A program made the translations under genes and the position numbers. Below the pieces are notes generated by a model that ran no database searches, was not told the origin of the DNA, and was given only the letters and a program-made list of their open reading frames with translations. From contig JAGCIC010000043.1 in the NCBI GenBank assembly GCA_017648805.1, forward strand, positions 1-6,825: DNA of 6,825 bases. The letters run 5' to 3'. The stretch's first letter is position 1; every line of letters starts with the position of its first letter. Of this stretch, positions 1 to 6,101 are shown one piece after another. The DNA comes from Clostridia bacterium (lineage in GTDB: Bacteria; Bacillota_A; Clostridia; Christensenellales; Aristaeellaceae).

Positions 1-1898
1 CTCTCAAGGTCGCCCATGGCGCTCACCTTTATGACGCCGTCGTACAGGTAGCGGGCGCTCAGGGTGGCGATCTCCTGCTTGGTGTGGTCCTCGGTGTCCA
101 GTTCGCCCAGCAGGTCGCACAGCAGCTTGAAGTAGTGGAGCTGCTCCTCCTTAAGGCCGGAAGCGTCCAGCATGAGGGCGGTCTCGCCCACGCCGTCCAG
201 ATTCGCGTCCGCGGTCACGAAGCGCACGCCGTCCGCGTCCGTCTCGTCCGAGATCTCGTACACGCGCAGGTCCTCGGGCAGGCTCTGGGTGGTCACGGCG
301 GTAAGCTGGGCTATGAATCCCTTGGTAGCTTCGTCCAGCGCGTCCTTGTCGTAGGGTTTGTAGTCCACGATGGCCTGGATCTCTTCTTCGCTCATCCGGG
401 CCTTGTCCGCCTGCAGCAGGGCGTTGAACGCCTCGGTGTTTTCTTCCAGCAGTCCGGGCACGGGATAGGTCACGACCAGCGCGTTCCTTTCATTGCCCAG
501 CAGGTACTTTTCGGCCGCCCCGGACAGGGTGCCGTCCAGCGCCTTCTCCTCAAAGGAATCCAGATGGTCGATCCAGTCCATATAGCCGAACAGGTCGTCC
601 TGGAGCACCCAGTACTGGGCTATGGTCTGCACAATGTCTGTGTTCAGCTCGTCTTCCTCGCCGATCAGCTGAATGCTCAGGTTGTAGCCCGACACTATGG
701 CATCTACCGCCTGGGGGTCAAAGCCGTTGTTCGCGGCATCGGCGATAGCCTCGTCGCAGATGCGCCTGAACGTGTCGGCATCTTCCCGGTTCACGCCCTG
801 CGCGTAGAACATGACCGATATTTCGGGGGTGATATTGTCCACATATACGCCGCCGGCCGCCCCGGGCAGCTCCTTTTTGAGCGTCTGGGTGAAGTAGGCG
901 GAGTCGTCGCTCATGAGCGTGGTCAGGTAGTCCAAATCGTCATAGTCGGCGTAGGTGCAGTCGGTGGCAAAGCCGTAGAACATCTGCGCCTGTTTGTCGG
1001 TGTCGCTGTTTTCGGCCACGGGATAGCCGAACTCGGCGGTGACGCTCTCGGTTATGGGAGCGTAATCCTTTTCCGCGATATCGAATTCTTTGCGCTCGTA
1101 CGCGGAAAAATACCCGTCCAGCAGCGTAAGGAAGGCGTTTTTGTCCTGTATGTCGCCGTAGATCACGCTCAGGGAGTTGGAGGGATGGTAGTATTCCTTA
1201 TAAAACTCCGTAACGTCTTCCCAGCTCATGGTGTAGATCACCTCGGGGATGCCGCCGGAGTCTCTGCCCGCGGTGGCGCCGGGGAACAGGGTGTTGTAGT
1301 AGTTGAGCATAGCGGCGCGGGCCAGGGTGTAGGAGCCCTGCATTTCGGAATACACCGTGCCCTCGATGCCCAGTTCGTCCTCGGGATCGTCCAGGGTGTA
1401 GCGCCAGGCTTCTTCCCTGAAAATATCCTCATCTTCCAGGATCATGGGATTGAACACGCTGTCGGTGTAGAAATCCACGAACTTGAGCAGCTGGCTCTCG
1501 CTCAGGGACGCCACGGGATACGCCGTCATGTAGTTGGCGGTGTAGGCGTTCATGTAGGTGTTGTAAGTCTGGGCGCTCAGGCTGGTGAACAGGCCCCTGG
1601 AGGGGTATTTCTCCGAGCCGCCCAGCACGGAGTGCTCCAGCACGTGGGCAATGCCCTTGTCCGTATACGTCGGGGTACGGAAAGCGATCTGGAACGTGCG
1701 GTTGGTGTCGGAATTGTTCACGAACATCACCAGCGCGCCGGTCTTGTTGTGCTCGTACACCCTTACGTCCGCGCCCACAAGCTCAAAGCGGCGGCTGTCC
1801 TTAAGCGTATAGGCGCTTTCGGGCTCGGCTGAAGCGAAGCCGAACAGCCCCGCCAGCAGCGCAAGACAAAGGATCATGGATACGATTTTCTTCATCAT
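1..1898 (-). CDS. Secreted M16C zinc metallopeptidase, PreP/Cym1-like, C-terminus outside the window
   Basis: This gene reads leftwards and is open to the window edge, giving 632 codons of a family usually near 970 residues. The product starts with a Sec signal peptide (Lys at 3-4, hydrophobic core about 5-22, likely cleavage after Ala-Ser-Ala near residue 24) without a lipobox, so it should be exported and not lipidated. The inverted zinc motif HVLEH lies at residues 85-89, followed by SVLGGSEKYP. The third ligand is Glu185 in VYSEMQG, 96 residues after His89, the spacing I recall for plant PreP (H77, H81, E177). The MNAYT...YPVAS segment (about 116-131) is also typical of this branch. An inactive second M16 domain follows, and an M16C-associated region begins near residue 470. 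The family cleaves unstructured peptides inside a closed chamber, so a role in degrading extracellular peptides is inferred. Two adjacent ATGs (1898 and 1895) follow AAAGGAG at 1909-1903; the second has the better spacing (7 bases), so residue 1 may be either. Confidence 0.93.
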   Translation of the reverse strand, partial: MMKKIVSMILCLALLAGLFGFASAEPESAYTLKDSRRFELVGADVRVYEHNKTGALVMFVNNSDTNRTFQIAFRTPTYTDKGIAHVLEHSVLGGSEKYPSRGLFTSLSAQTYNTYMNAYTANYMTAYPVASLSESQLLKFVDFYTDSVFNPMILEDEDIFREEAWRYTLDDPEDELGIEGTVYSEMQGSYTLARAAMLNYYNTLFPGATAGRDSGGIPEVIYTMSWEDVTEFYKEYYHPSNSLSVIYGDIQDKNAFLTLLDGYFSAYERKEFDIAEKDYAPITESVTAEFGYPVAENSDTDKQAQMFYGFATDCTYADYDDLDYLTTLMSDDSAYFTQTLKKELPGAAGGVYVDNITPEISVMFYAQGVNREDADTFRRICDEAIADAANNGFDPQAVDAIVSGYNLSIQLIGEEDELNTDIVQTIAQYWVLQDDLFGYMDWIDHLDSFEEKALDGTLSGAAEKYLLGNERNALVVTYPVPGLLEENTEAFNALLQADKARMSEEEIQAIVDYKPYDKDALDEATKGFIAQLTAVTTQSLPEDLRVYEISDETDADGVRFVTADANLDGVGETALMLDASGLKEEQLHYFKLLCDLLGELDTEDHTKQEIATLSARYLYDGVIKVSAMGDLE

Positions 1899-1925
1899 GT
1901 GTCTCCTTTCGTGCATTTGCCGATA

Positions 1926-1954
1926 ATATTACCACTTTTTCTGACGCCCGTCCA
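1926..1954 (-). promoter_or_regulatory. Extended -10 promoter for the M16 peptidase gene
   Basis: Read on the minus strand, TGGACG at 1954-1949 is a 4/6 match to the -35 box. It is followed after 17 bases by TAATAT at 1931-1926, preceded by TG one base upstream (extended -10). An overlapping TATTAT at 1928-1923 is an alternative -10 hexamer. Transcription would start near 1919-1916, giving a leader of about 20 bases that contains the AAAGGAG ribosome binding site. Confidence 0.5.
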
Positions 1955-1962
1955 TATTCTGA

Positions 1963-1991
1963 TTGCAAAATTCCCCGGACTATGGTAAAAT
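1963..1991 (+). promoter_or_regulatory. Sigma-A promoter for the transferase-deacetylase unit
   Basis: TTGCAA at 1963-1968 (4/6 to the -35 box) is followed after exactly 17 bases by TAAAAT at 1986-1991 (5/6 to the -10 box), with TG at 1983-1984 making an extended -10. The predicted transcription start is near 1998. That places the first ATG (2006) only about 8 bases into the message and favours the ATG at 2021. The -35 box is 8 bases from that of the opposing promoter, so the two polymerase sites are packed back to back. Confidence 0.6.
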
Positions 1992-2020
1992 TTCAATAAC
2001 ATACCATGAAAGAGAGCGCT

Positions 2021-2662
2021 ATGCCTTACGGGATCTTTCTGCTGAAAGTGGATTTCCTTGAGTCCAAAGACGCCTACTCCCGCGCGCTTGAACGGGTGAG
2101 CCCCGTCCGCAGGGAAAAGGCCGCGCGCCTGAAGCCCGAAAGCGACAGGCGCCTGTGCGTGGGCGCGGGTCTGCTGCTGGAACACATCCTGGACGGGCTG
2201 GGAGCCGCCGGAACACAAAGGCAGCTTGAATACGCACCCTCAGGCAAACCCTTCCTGCCCGCCTTTCCCGGCGTCGGCATAAGCGTCGCCCACTCGGGGA
2301 AATACGCCCTCGCCGCCTGCTTTGAAGGCCGCATAGGCGCGGACGTACAGGTGCTGATCCCCCGCCCGGAAAAGCTCTTCCGCCTGCTTAGGAGCGATGA
2401 GCTTGCCTTCTGCCGGGACGACCCGGAGCGCTTCACGCGGCTGTGGGCGCTCAAGGAAGCCTGCGGCAAATACACGGGCGAAGGGCTCGGCTATCCCCCG
2501 GTCCATATCGGCTTTGACGGGGAAACGCCCTGTATCCCCGGCGCTTCCTGCCGCCTGTACGAGTATCCCGCGGTCGAAGCCCATTTCATCGCCTGCTGCG
2601 CCGACGGGGACAAGCCGCCCCTCAAACTGCTGCTGCCCGGCGACGTGTTGCCGCCGCAATAA
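2021..2662 (+). CDS. Sfp-type 4'-phosphopantetheinyl transferase
   Basis: This 213-residue protein matches the size of Bacillus Sfp (224). It should move the phosphopantetheine arm from coenzyme A onto a serine of an acyl or peptidyl carrier protein in the cytoplasm. Motifs in order are SGKP (residues 74-77), ISVAHSG with His91 and Ser92, IGADVQ with Asp108, and LWALKEACGKYTGEGL (141-156) with Glu146 and Lys150. These align with Sfp His90, Asp107, Glu151 and Lys155. The odd point is Gln110 where Sfp has the magnesium ligand Glu109. The start at 2021 is preferred over the in-frame ATG at 2006 because AAGAGAG (2010-2016) sits 4 bases upstream of it, whereas 2006 has no ribosome binding site and lies almost at the predicted transcript end. 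No carrier protein, polyketide or peptide synthetase gene is in the window, so the partner is unknown. It could serve primary fatty-acid synthesis. Confidence 0.9.
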   Translation: MPYGIFLLKVDFLESKDAYSRALERVSPVRREKAARLKPESDRRLCVGAGLLLEHILDGLGAAGTQRQLEYAPSGKPFLPAFPGVGISVAHSGKYALAACFEGRIGADVQVLIPRPEKLFRLLRSDELAFCRDDPERFTRLWALKEACGKYTGEGLGYPPVHIGFDGETPCIPGASCRLYEYPAVEAHFIACCADGDKPPLKLLLPGDVLPPQ

Positions 2663-2684
2663 ACCATCCATGGAGCGTAAGACC

Positions 2685-3863
2685 ATGCCCGTAACTCCCA
2701 AAAAGCGTGCAAGACACTCAAAAAGATACCTGGCCCGCCGGCGCAGGCTGCTGCGCTATGCGCTTTTGGCGGCGGCGGTGCTTGTCATAGTGCTGCTTAT
2801 CATACTTTTGCCCCGGGGCGGCAAAGACGACCCGTTGAACAACGCCCCGTCCGCTTCTCCTGCCGTCACCGGAACGCCGGAAGTCGCGCCTTCGCCCACT
2901 CCCCTTGCGCAGAAGTTCCTGCCGGTGATCAAGCTTGTGGAAACCAATAAAAAGCAGATCGCCGTAACGGTGGACGACCTTAACGAAGTCAGCAACCTGA
3001 ACCGGATAATGGATATCGCCCGCTCAAACGGAGCGAAGCTCACCCTGTTCGCGATAGGCAACGTGGTACAGAGCAAGCCCGCGCTCAAGACCGCCCTCAG
3101 AAACGCCCACAGCTGGGGCTTCGAGATCGAGAACCACACCTGGACCCACTCCGACCTGTTCAACATGACGGACGAGCGCATGGCGCAGGAGGTCTGGAAC
3201 CAGCAAATGGCGGTCAACGAGGCGCTGGGCGTGGAGTACGATCCCCACTTTATCCGCATGCACGGCGGGCTCGGTGAGACCTGCGGCCGCAGCCACCAGT
3301 ATCTTATCCAGCTGGGCACCTACAAGGGCGTAGCGGACTGGTCCTGGTCCGGCTCGGGCACCGGCATCGACGACATAAAAGCCCACGCCCGCAACGGCGC
3401 CGTGTATCTGTTCCATACGAAGGACACTGACCTCAAAAAGCTCAGCGTGTTCATCCCCTGGGCGGTCGAGCAGGGCTACGAGCTGGTGACGCTCAACGAA
3501 CTTCTGGGCTATGAACCCAACGAGACCCGGCCGCTCACCTACGACCCCGCCACGAAAGAGCCGCCCGCTCCGCTGCCATACGAGTACACCGACTACGTGC
3601 TGCTGGGCAAAAAGCCCAACATCCGCCTTTACGCGGTCAAGCTGGTGCAGGAACGCCTTGCGGAACTGGGATACTTCAGCGCCGACGTGGTGTGCGACGG
3701 TGACTACGGCAGCCTTACCGCTGCGGCGGTCAAACTGTTCCAGATGGCTGGCGGGCTGCATTCCGACGGCCTGGCGGGCGCCGAGACCCAGACCCTGTTG
3801 TTCAGCGACGGCGCGCCCAGGAATCCCTACGCAGCCGTAACTCCCGCGCCGCCGAAAAAATGA
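2685..3863 (+). CDS. Membrane-anchored NodB-type polysaccharide deacetylase with C-terminal peptidoglycan-binding domain
   Basis: The 392-residue product has a basic N-terminus (about 6-24), one membrane segment (about 25-42) and a Pro/Ser/Thr linker (about 48-75), so the rest should face the cell wall. A NodB-homology domain follows (about 88-275): VTVDDL gives the catalytic Asp97 and metal-binding Asp98, NHTWTH gives His151 and His155, ADWSW gives Asp218-Trp219, and YLFH gives His244. The usual R-P-P-(F/Y)-G motif is replaced by IRMHGG with only Arg191 retained. Residues about 311-373 form a PF01471-like peptidoglycan-binding domain (VKLVQERLAELGYF, then CDGDYGSLTAAAVKLFQ). The family removes N-acetyl groups from polymers such as peptidoglycan or chitin; peptidoglycan is the inferred substrate. 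The ATG at 2685 has TGGAG at 2671-2675, 9 bases upstream; the ATG at 2670 has no such site, and the open frame further upstream lies inside the transferase gene. It follows that gene by 22 bases, so they are probably cotranscribed. Confidence 0.88.
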   Translation: MPVTPKKRARHSKRYLARRRRLLRYALLAAAVLVIVLLIILLPRGGKDDPLNNAPSASPAVTGTPEVAPSPTPLAQKFLPVIKLVETNKKQIAVTVDDLNEVSNLNRIMDIARSNGAKLTLFAIGNVVQSKPALKTALRNAHSWGFEIENHTWTHSDLFNMTDERMAQEVWNQQMAVNEALGVEYDPHFIRMHGGLGETCGRSHQYLIQLGTYKGVADWSWSGSGTGIDDIKAHARNGAVYLFHTKDTDLKKLSVFIPWAVEQGYELVTLNELLGYEPNETRPLTYDPATKEPPAPLPYEYTDYVLLGKKPNIRLYAVKLVQERLAELGYFSADVVCDGDYGSLTAAAVKLFQMAGGLHSDGLAGAETQTLLFSDGAPRNPYAAVTPAPPKK

Positions 3864-3914
3864 CCCGGCCCATGCAGGATTTGTCATTCCCCGAAAGATC
3901 TAAATCGTCTGTTT

Positions 3915-3937
3915 CCTCCCTTCGCGGGAGGTTTTTT
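3915..3937 (+). terminator. Rho-independent terminator after the deacetylase gene
   Basis: CCTCCC (3915-3920) pairs perfectly with GGGAGG (3926-3931) around a 5-base TTCGC loop, and six T residues (3932-3937) follow at once. It lies about 50 bases after the deacetylase stop codon, ends the transferase-deacetylase transcript and insulates the promoter at 4001 downstream. Confidence 0.93.
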
Positions 3938-3964
3938 CATATATTCCACAAAACAAATCGGAAA

Positions 3965-3974
3965 AAGTATACTT
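3965..3974. promoter_or_regulatory. 10-base palindrome upstream of the transporter promoter
   Basis: AAGTATACTT is a perfect palindrome centred about 31 bases upstream of the -35 box of the transporter promoter. Its position suits an activator or repressor site, but a 10-base palindrome in AT-rich DNA can arise by chance and no specific regulator is recognised. Confidence 0.25.
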
Positions 3975-4000
3975 ATTGCCCCATTTATAAAAATTCATTC

Positions 4001-4029
4001 TTGACACAGGCATAATATTCTAATATAAT
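4001..4029 (+). promoter_or_regulatory. Perfect-consensus sigma-A promoter of the ABC transporter operon
   Basis: TTGACA at 4001-4006 and TATAAT at 4024-4029 are both 6/6 matches, separated by exactly 17 bases. Transcription should begin near 4036, leaving a leader of about 143 bases before the TTG start at 4179. A promoter this strong on a substrate-import operon suggests that control comes from repression or from events in the leader, which is an inference. Confidence 0.9.
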
Positions 4030-4045
4030 AAGTAAGCCGTATAGG

Positions 4046-4065
4046 GTTACGGATGTGTTACGGAT
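4046..4065 (+). repeat. Tandem direct repeat just downstream of the transcription start
   Basis: GTTACGGAT occurs at 4046-4054 and again at 4057-4065, so the period is 11 bases, close to one helical turn. It begins about 10 bases after the predicted transcription start. Both copies would face the same side of the helix, as expected of a site for a tandemly bound regulator, but no known operator is recognised. Confidence 0.45.
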
Positions 4066-4069
4066 ATAA

Positions 4070-4083
4070 TGAAAGCGTGTTTC
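4070..4083 (+). promoter_or_regulatory. Possible catabolite-responsive element (cre-like)
   Basis: TGAAAGCGTGTTTC matches the left half of the CcpA site consensus TGWAARCGYTWNCW well and the right half poorly (about 11 of 14 positions overall). It contains the inverted repeat GAAA/TTTC. Lying about 35-48 bases into the transcript of a carbohydrate transporter operon, it is placed where a roadblock repressor site would be expected. The imperfect right half keeps confidence low. Confidence 0.3.
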
Positions 4084-4122
4084 CGGTCCCCGTCCCGCAG
4101 CCGGGACGCACCGCGTGCTTTC
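4071..4122 (+). promoter_or_regulatory. Structured 5' leader of the transporter mRNA
   Basis: GAAAGC (4071-4076) can pair with GCTTTC (4117-4122), enclosing a strong hairpin of CGTCCCG (4091-4097) with CGGGACG (4102-4108) around a CAGC loop. A small alternative stem GCAC/GTGC (4108-4111 with 4115-4118) overlaps and would compete. Just downstream, CCCCG (4125-4129) can pair with CGGGG (4165-4169) in the ribosome binding site of permease 1. The fold was found by eye; it matches no riboswitch class I know, and no T-tract follows the hairpin, so control at translation is more likely than attenuation. Confidence 0.35.
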
Positions 4123-4165
4123 GTCCCCGCCCAAGCTTGCCCTGTCCGGTATTTAAGTTTGAAAC

Positions 4166-4181
4166 GGGGGGAATTCGCTTG
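4166..4181 (+). promoter_or_regulatory. Ribosome binding site that sets the TTG start of permease 1
   Basis: GGGGGGA at 4166-4172 lies 6 bases before TTG at 4179-4181. It can pair with the anti-Shine-Dalgarno CCUCC using one G-U pair. The site, together with the length and N-terminal pattern of the resulting protein, is the reason for choosing this start over the ATG at 4053. Confidence 0.6.
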
Positions 4182-5111
4182 ACTGCCGAAGTCACCACCA
4201 AGCGTAAGAAGAGCTTCCTCGAGAAGATGCGCGGCAACTGGGATCTGTTGCTGTTCTGCATTCCGGGACTGTTTTTTACCATCGTATACCACTATATCCC
4301 GATATACGGCGTCCAGATCGCTTTCCGCAACTACAAGGCTATGTCGGGTATTTTCGGGAGCGCCTGGGTCGGGCTCAGAAACTTCACCAGGTTCTTCAAC
4401 AGCGCCGACTGGCTGATACTGGTGCGCAACACGCTGGTATTGAGCCTGTATTCCCTGGCCGCCGGTTTCCCGGTCGCGGTCATACTGGCGCTGATGCTCA
4501 ACTCCTTCCGCTTTAAGAAATACCGCAAGGTCATCCAGGCCGTGACCTACGCGCCGAACTTCATTTCGACCATCGTCATGTGCGGTATGCTGATCCTGTT
4601 CCTGTCCCCCCGCGTGGGCGTTGTAAACAACGTCATACGCAGTCTCGGAGGCGAGACCATCAACTTCATGTCTGAGATCAGCATGTGGCGCCACATCTAC
4701 GTCTGGTCGGGCGTATGGCAGGGCATGGGCTGGTCCTCCGTTATATACTTCGCGGCTCTGGCCGGCGTCAGCCCGGAATACCATGAAGCCGCCATCGTGG
4801 ACGGCGCGACCAAGTTCCAGCGCGTGCTGCACATAGACCTGCCCTTCCTGGCGCCTACGATGACCATGCTCCTTATCATGAACATGGGCTCGATCCTGTC
4901 CGTAGGCTTCGAGAAAGTCTACGCCCTGCAGAACGACCTGAACCTGCCGGTTTCCGATATCATCGCGACGTATACCTACCGCTACGGCATTATAAAGAGC
5001 GACGTCTCCTACTCGTCCGCCGTCGGTCTTATGAACAGCCTGGTCAACTCCATCATGCTGATCTCCGTAAACTACATAACCGGCAAACTCAGCGACAACG
5101 CTCTATTCTAA
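4179..5111 (+). CDS. Carbohydrate ABC transporter permease 1, LplB family
   Basis: This 310-residue inner-membrane protein forms half of the translocation channel of a CUT1-type sugar importer. It starts with a short basic tail (KRKK at 8-11) and has about six membrane segments (near 22-42, 83-108, 119-143, 170-195, 223-245 and 279-300). The EAA loop that docks the ATPase is clear: E203-A-A-IVDG then HIDLP to residue 222. The phrases WDLLLFCIPGLFF and YGVQIAFRNYK near the N-terminus resemble LplB/YtfT-type permeases (COG4209), whose usual length is 300-320. Beginning at TTG 4179 gives that length; the ATG at 4053 would add 42 Pro/Arg-rich residues unlike the family. The gene leads the operon and its stop is 24 bases before permease 2. 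The substrate cannot be read from the sequence; relatives take up oligosaccharides or sugar derivatives. Confidence 0.93.
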   Translation: MTAEVTTKRKKSFLEKMRGNWDLLLFCIPGLFFTIVYHYIPIYGVQIAFRNYKAMSGIFGSAWVGLRNFTRFFNSADWLILVRNTLVLSLYSLAAGFPVAVILALMLNSFRFKKYRKVIQAVTYAPNFISTIVMCGMLILFLSPRVGVVNNVIRSLGGETINFMSEISMWRHIYVWSGVWQGMGWSSVIYFAALAGVSPEYHEAAIVDGATKFQRVLHIDLPFLAPTMTMLLIMNMGSILSVGFEKVYALQNDLNLPVSDIIATYTYRYGIIKSDVSYSSAVGLMNSLVNSIMLISVNYITGKLSDNALF

Positions 5112-5135
5112 GGAAAGGAGGAAACAGACAGATAT

Positions 5136-6050
5136 ATGGAAAACAGACATCATGCGCTCAAACGCACCCGCGGCGACGTCATTTATGATACCGTTATATT
5201 CATAATACTGACGTTCATCTTCTTTATCGTCGCCTACCCGCTGTATTTCGTCATCATTTCCTCCATTTCCGATCCCATCGAGGTGTCGGCCGGCAAGGTC
5301 GTGCTGACTCCCGTGGGCGTCACGCTGGACGGCTATACCGAGGTTTTCAAAACCAAGACCGTCATGCGCGGCTTCAGGAACTCCCTGATCATCACGGTGA
5401 TGGGCACCTGCATAAACCTGCTGGTCACCATTCCCACGTCCTACGCCCTGAGCCGCCCCGACTTCTCGCTTAAACGCCCCATCACCCTGTTCTACATCGT
5501 GACCATGTTCGTGGGCGGCGGCATGATGCCTACCTACATCATCATACGCGACACGGGCCTGCTGGATACCTGGTGGGCGCTGGTGCTGCCGGGATGCCTG
5601 GGCGTCTATAACATGATCGTTGCCCGAACATTCTTTAAGACGAACATTCCGCTGGAACTGATGGAGGCCGCAAAGCTGGACGGCTGCGGAAATACGAAAT
5701 TCTTCATATACATAGTGCTTCCGCTTTCGGGCGCCATCACCGCCATCCTCTGCCTGTACTACGGCGTAGGCCACTGGAACAGCTACTTCAGCGCCCTTAT
5801 GTACATCCAGAAACGCGAACTGTGGCCTCTGCAGCTGGAGCTGAGGAACATCCTGGTGCTGAACACCAACATCCAGACCAAGCAGGTCATGACCGAGGCG
5901 GAACTGCTGGAAAAGCGGCGTCTGGAAGCTCTGAAGGAAATGATGAAGTATTCCCTGATCATCATCTCCTCCATCCCCGTGCTGATCATCTACCCCTTCG
6001 TGCAGAAGCACTTCGTCAAGGGCGTCATGATCGGCTCCGTAAAGGGCTGA
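5136..6050 (+). CDS. Carbohydrate ABC transporter permease 2, LplC/YtcP family
   Basis: This 304-residue protein is the partner channel subunit. It has about six membrane segments (near 17-44, 81-106, 114-137, 143-165, 192-211 and 270-290) and the docking loop E177-A-A-KLDG through IVLP (to 196). The YPLYFVIISSISDP start, VGGGMMPTYIIIRDTGLLDTWWALVLP in the middle, and the end KHFVKGVMIGSVKG are hallmarks of the LplC/YtcP branch (COG0395). The family's GHWNSYF pattern is present at about 212-218. The ATG at 5136 is 14 bases from a strong AAAGGAGG (5114-5121), wider than ideal, but no better in-frame start exists nearby. The gene lies 24 bases after permease 1 and 65 bases before the binding-protein gene, on the same transcript. 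Confidence 0.94.
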   Translation: MENRHHALKRTRGDVIYDTVIFIILTFIFFIVAYPLYFVIISSISDPIEVSAGKVVLTPVGVTLDGYTEVFKTKTVMRGFRNSLIITVMGTCINLLVTIPTSYALSRPDFSLKRPITLFYIVTMFVGGGMMPTYIIIRDTGLLDTWWALVLPGCLGVYNMIVARTFFKTNIPLELMEAAKLDGCGNTKFFIYIVLPLSGAITAILCLYYGVGHWNSYFSALMYIQKRELWPLQLELRNILVLNTNIQTKQVMTEAELLEKRRLEALKEMMKYSLIIISSIPVLIIYPFVQKHFVKGVMIGSVKG

Positions 6051-6067
6051 TCACTCAAACCGTATGA

Positions 6068-6084
6068 TGCGCCGATGTGGCGTA
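6068..6084 (+). other. Small hairpin between permease 2 and the binding-protein gene
   Basis: TGCGCC (6068-6073) can pair with GGCGTA (6079-6084), with one G-U pair, around a GATGT loop. No T-tract follows, so it is not a terminator. Such intercistronic stems can protect or mark the boundary of a more abundant binding-protein message; that role is inferred, and a 6-base stem could be accidental. Confidence 0.3.
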
Positions 6085-6101
6085 ACATAAAAAACTACTT
6101 C

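Larger units (their letters stand above)
3864..4178 (+). other. Intergenic control region between the deacetylase and the transporter operon
   Basis: This 315-base gap has no convincing gene. From left to right it holds about 50 bases of trailer, an intrinsic terminator, an AT-rich stretch with a 10-base palindrome, a strong sigma-A promoter, and a long transcribed leader with a tandem repeat, a cre-like site and hairpins. An in-frame ATG at 4053 would convert most of the leader into a 42-residue Pro/Arg-rich extension of permease 1. I do not accept that, because the extension does not resemble family members. Confidence 0.7.

Noticed and set aside
84..1832. 582-codon open frame on the plus strand
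   Set aside because: It is the antisense shadow of the M16 peptidase gene, whose minus-strand frame carries HVLEH, the distal Glu and a signal peptide. The shadow protein is Val/Gly/His-rich with no recognisable domain.
2006..2020. ATG at 2006 as the transferase start
   Set aside because: No ribosome binding site precedes it and it is about 8 bases from the predicted transcription start; ATG 2021 has AAGAGAG upstream and gives a normal Sfp-like N-terminus.
2397..2684. Upstream in-frame extension of the deacetylase frame into the transferase gene
   Set aside because: The extension is an Arg/Pro/Ser-rich out-of-frame reading of the transferase; the start with a ribosome binding site is at 2685.
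3024..3887. 287-codon open frame on the minus strand
   Set aside because: It is antisense to the deacetylase, has no ribosome binding site or family resemblance, and is a by-product of GC-rich codon usage.
4065..4070. Second TATAAT hexamer as a downstream promoter
   Set aside because: The region 16-18 bases upstream has no -35-like sequence and there is no extended -10 TG, whereas the promoter at 4001-4029 is perfect.
4091..4108. Leader hairpin as an intrinsic terminator or attenuator
   Set aside because: The stem is strong but C-rich sequence, not a T-tract, follows it, so termination there is unlikely.
4053..4178. N-terminal extension of permease 1 starting at ATG 4053
   Set aside because: It would add 42 Pro/Arg/Cys-rich residues unlike any LplB-type permease and would begin within the tandem repeat about 17 bases from the transcript end. 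TTG 4179 has a purine-rich site at proper spacing.
5103..6011. 302-codon open frame on the minus strand
   Set aside because: It is the antisense shadow of permease 2, rich in His/Asp/Gln with no coherent fold signature.
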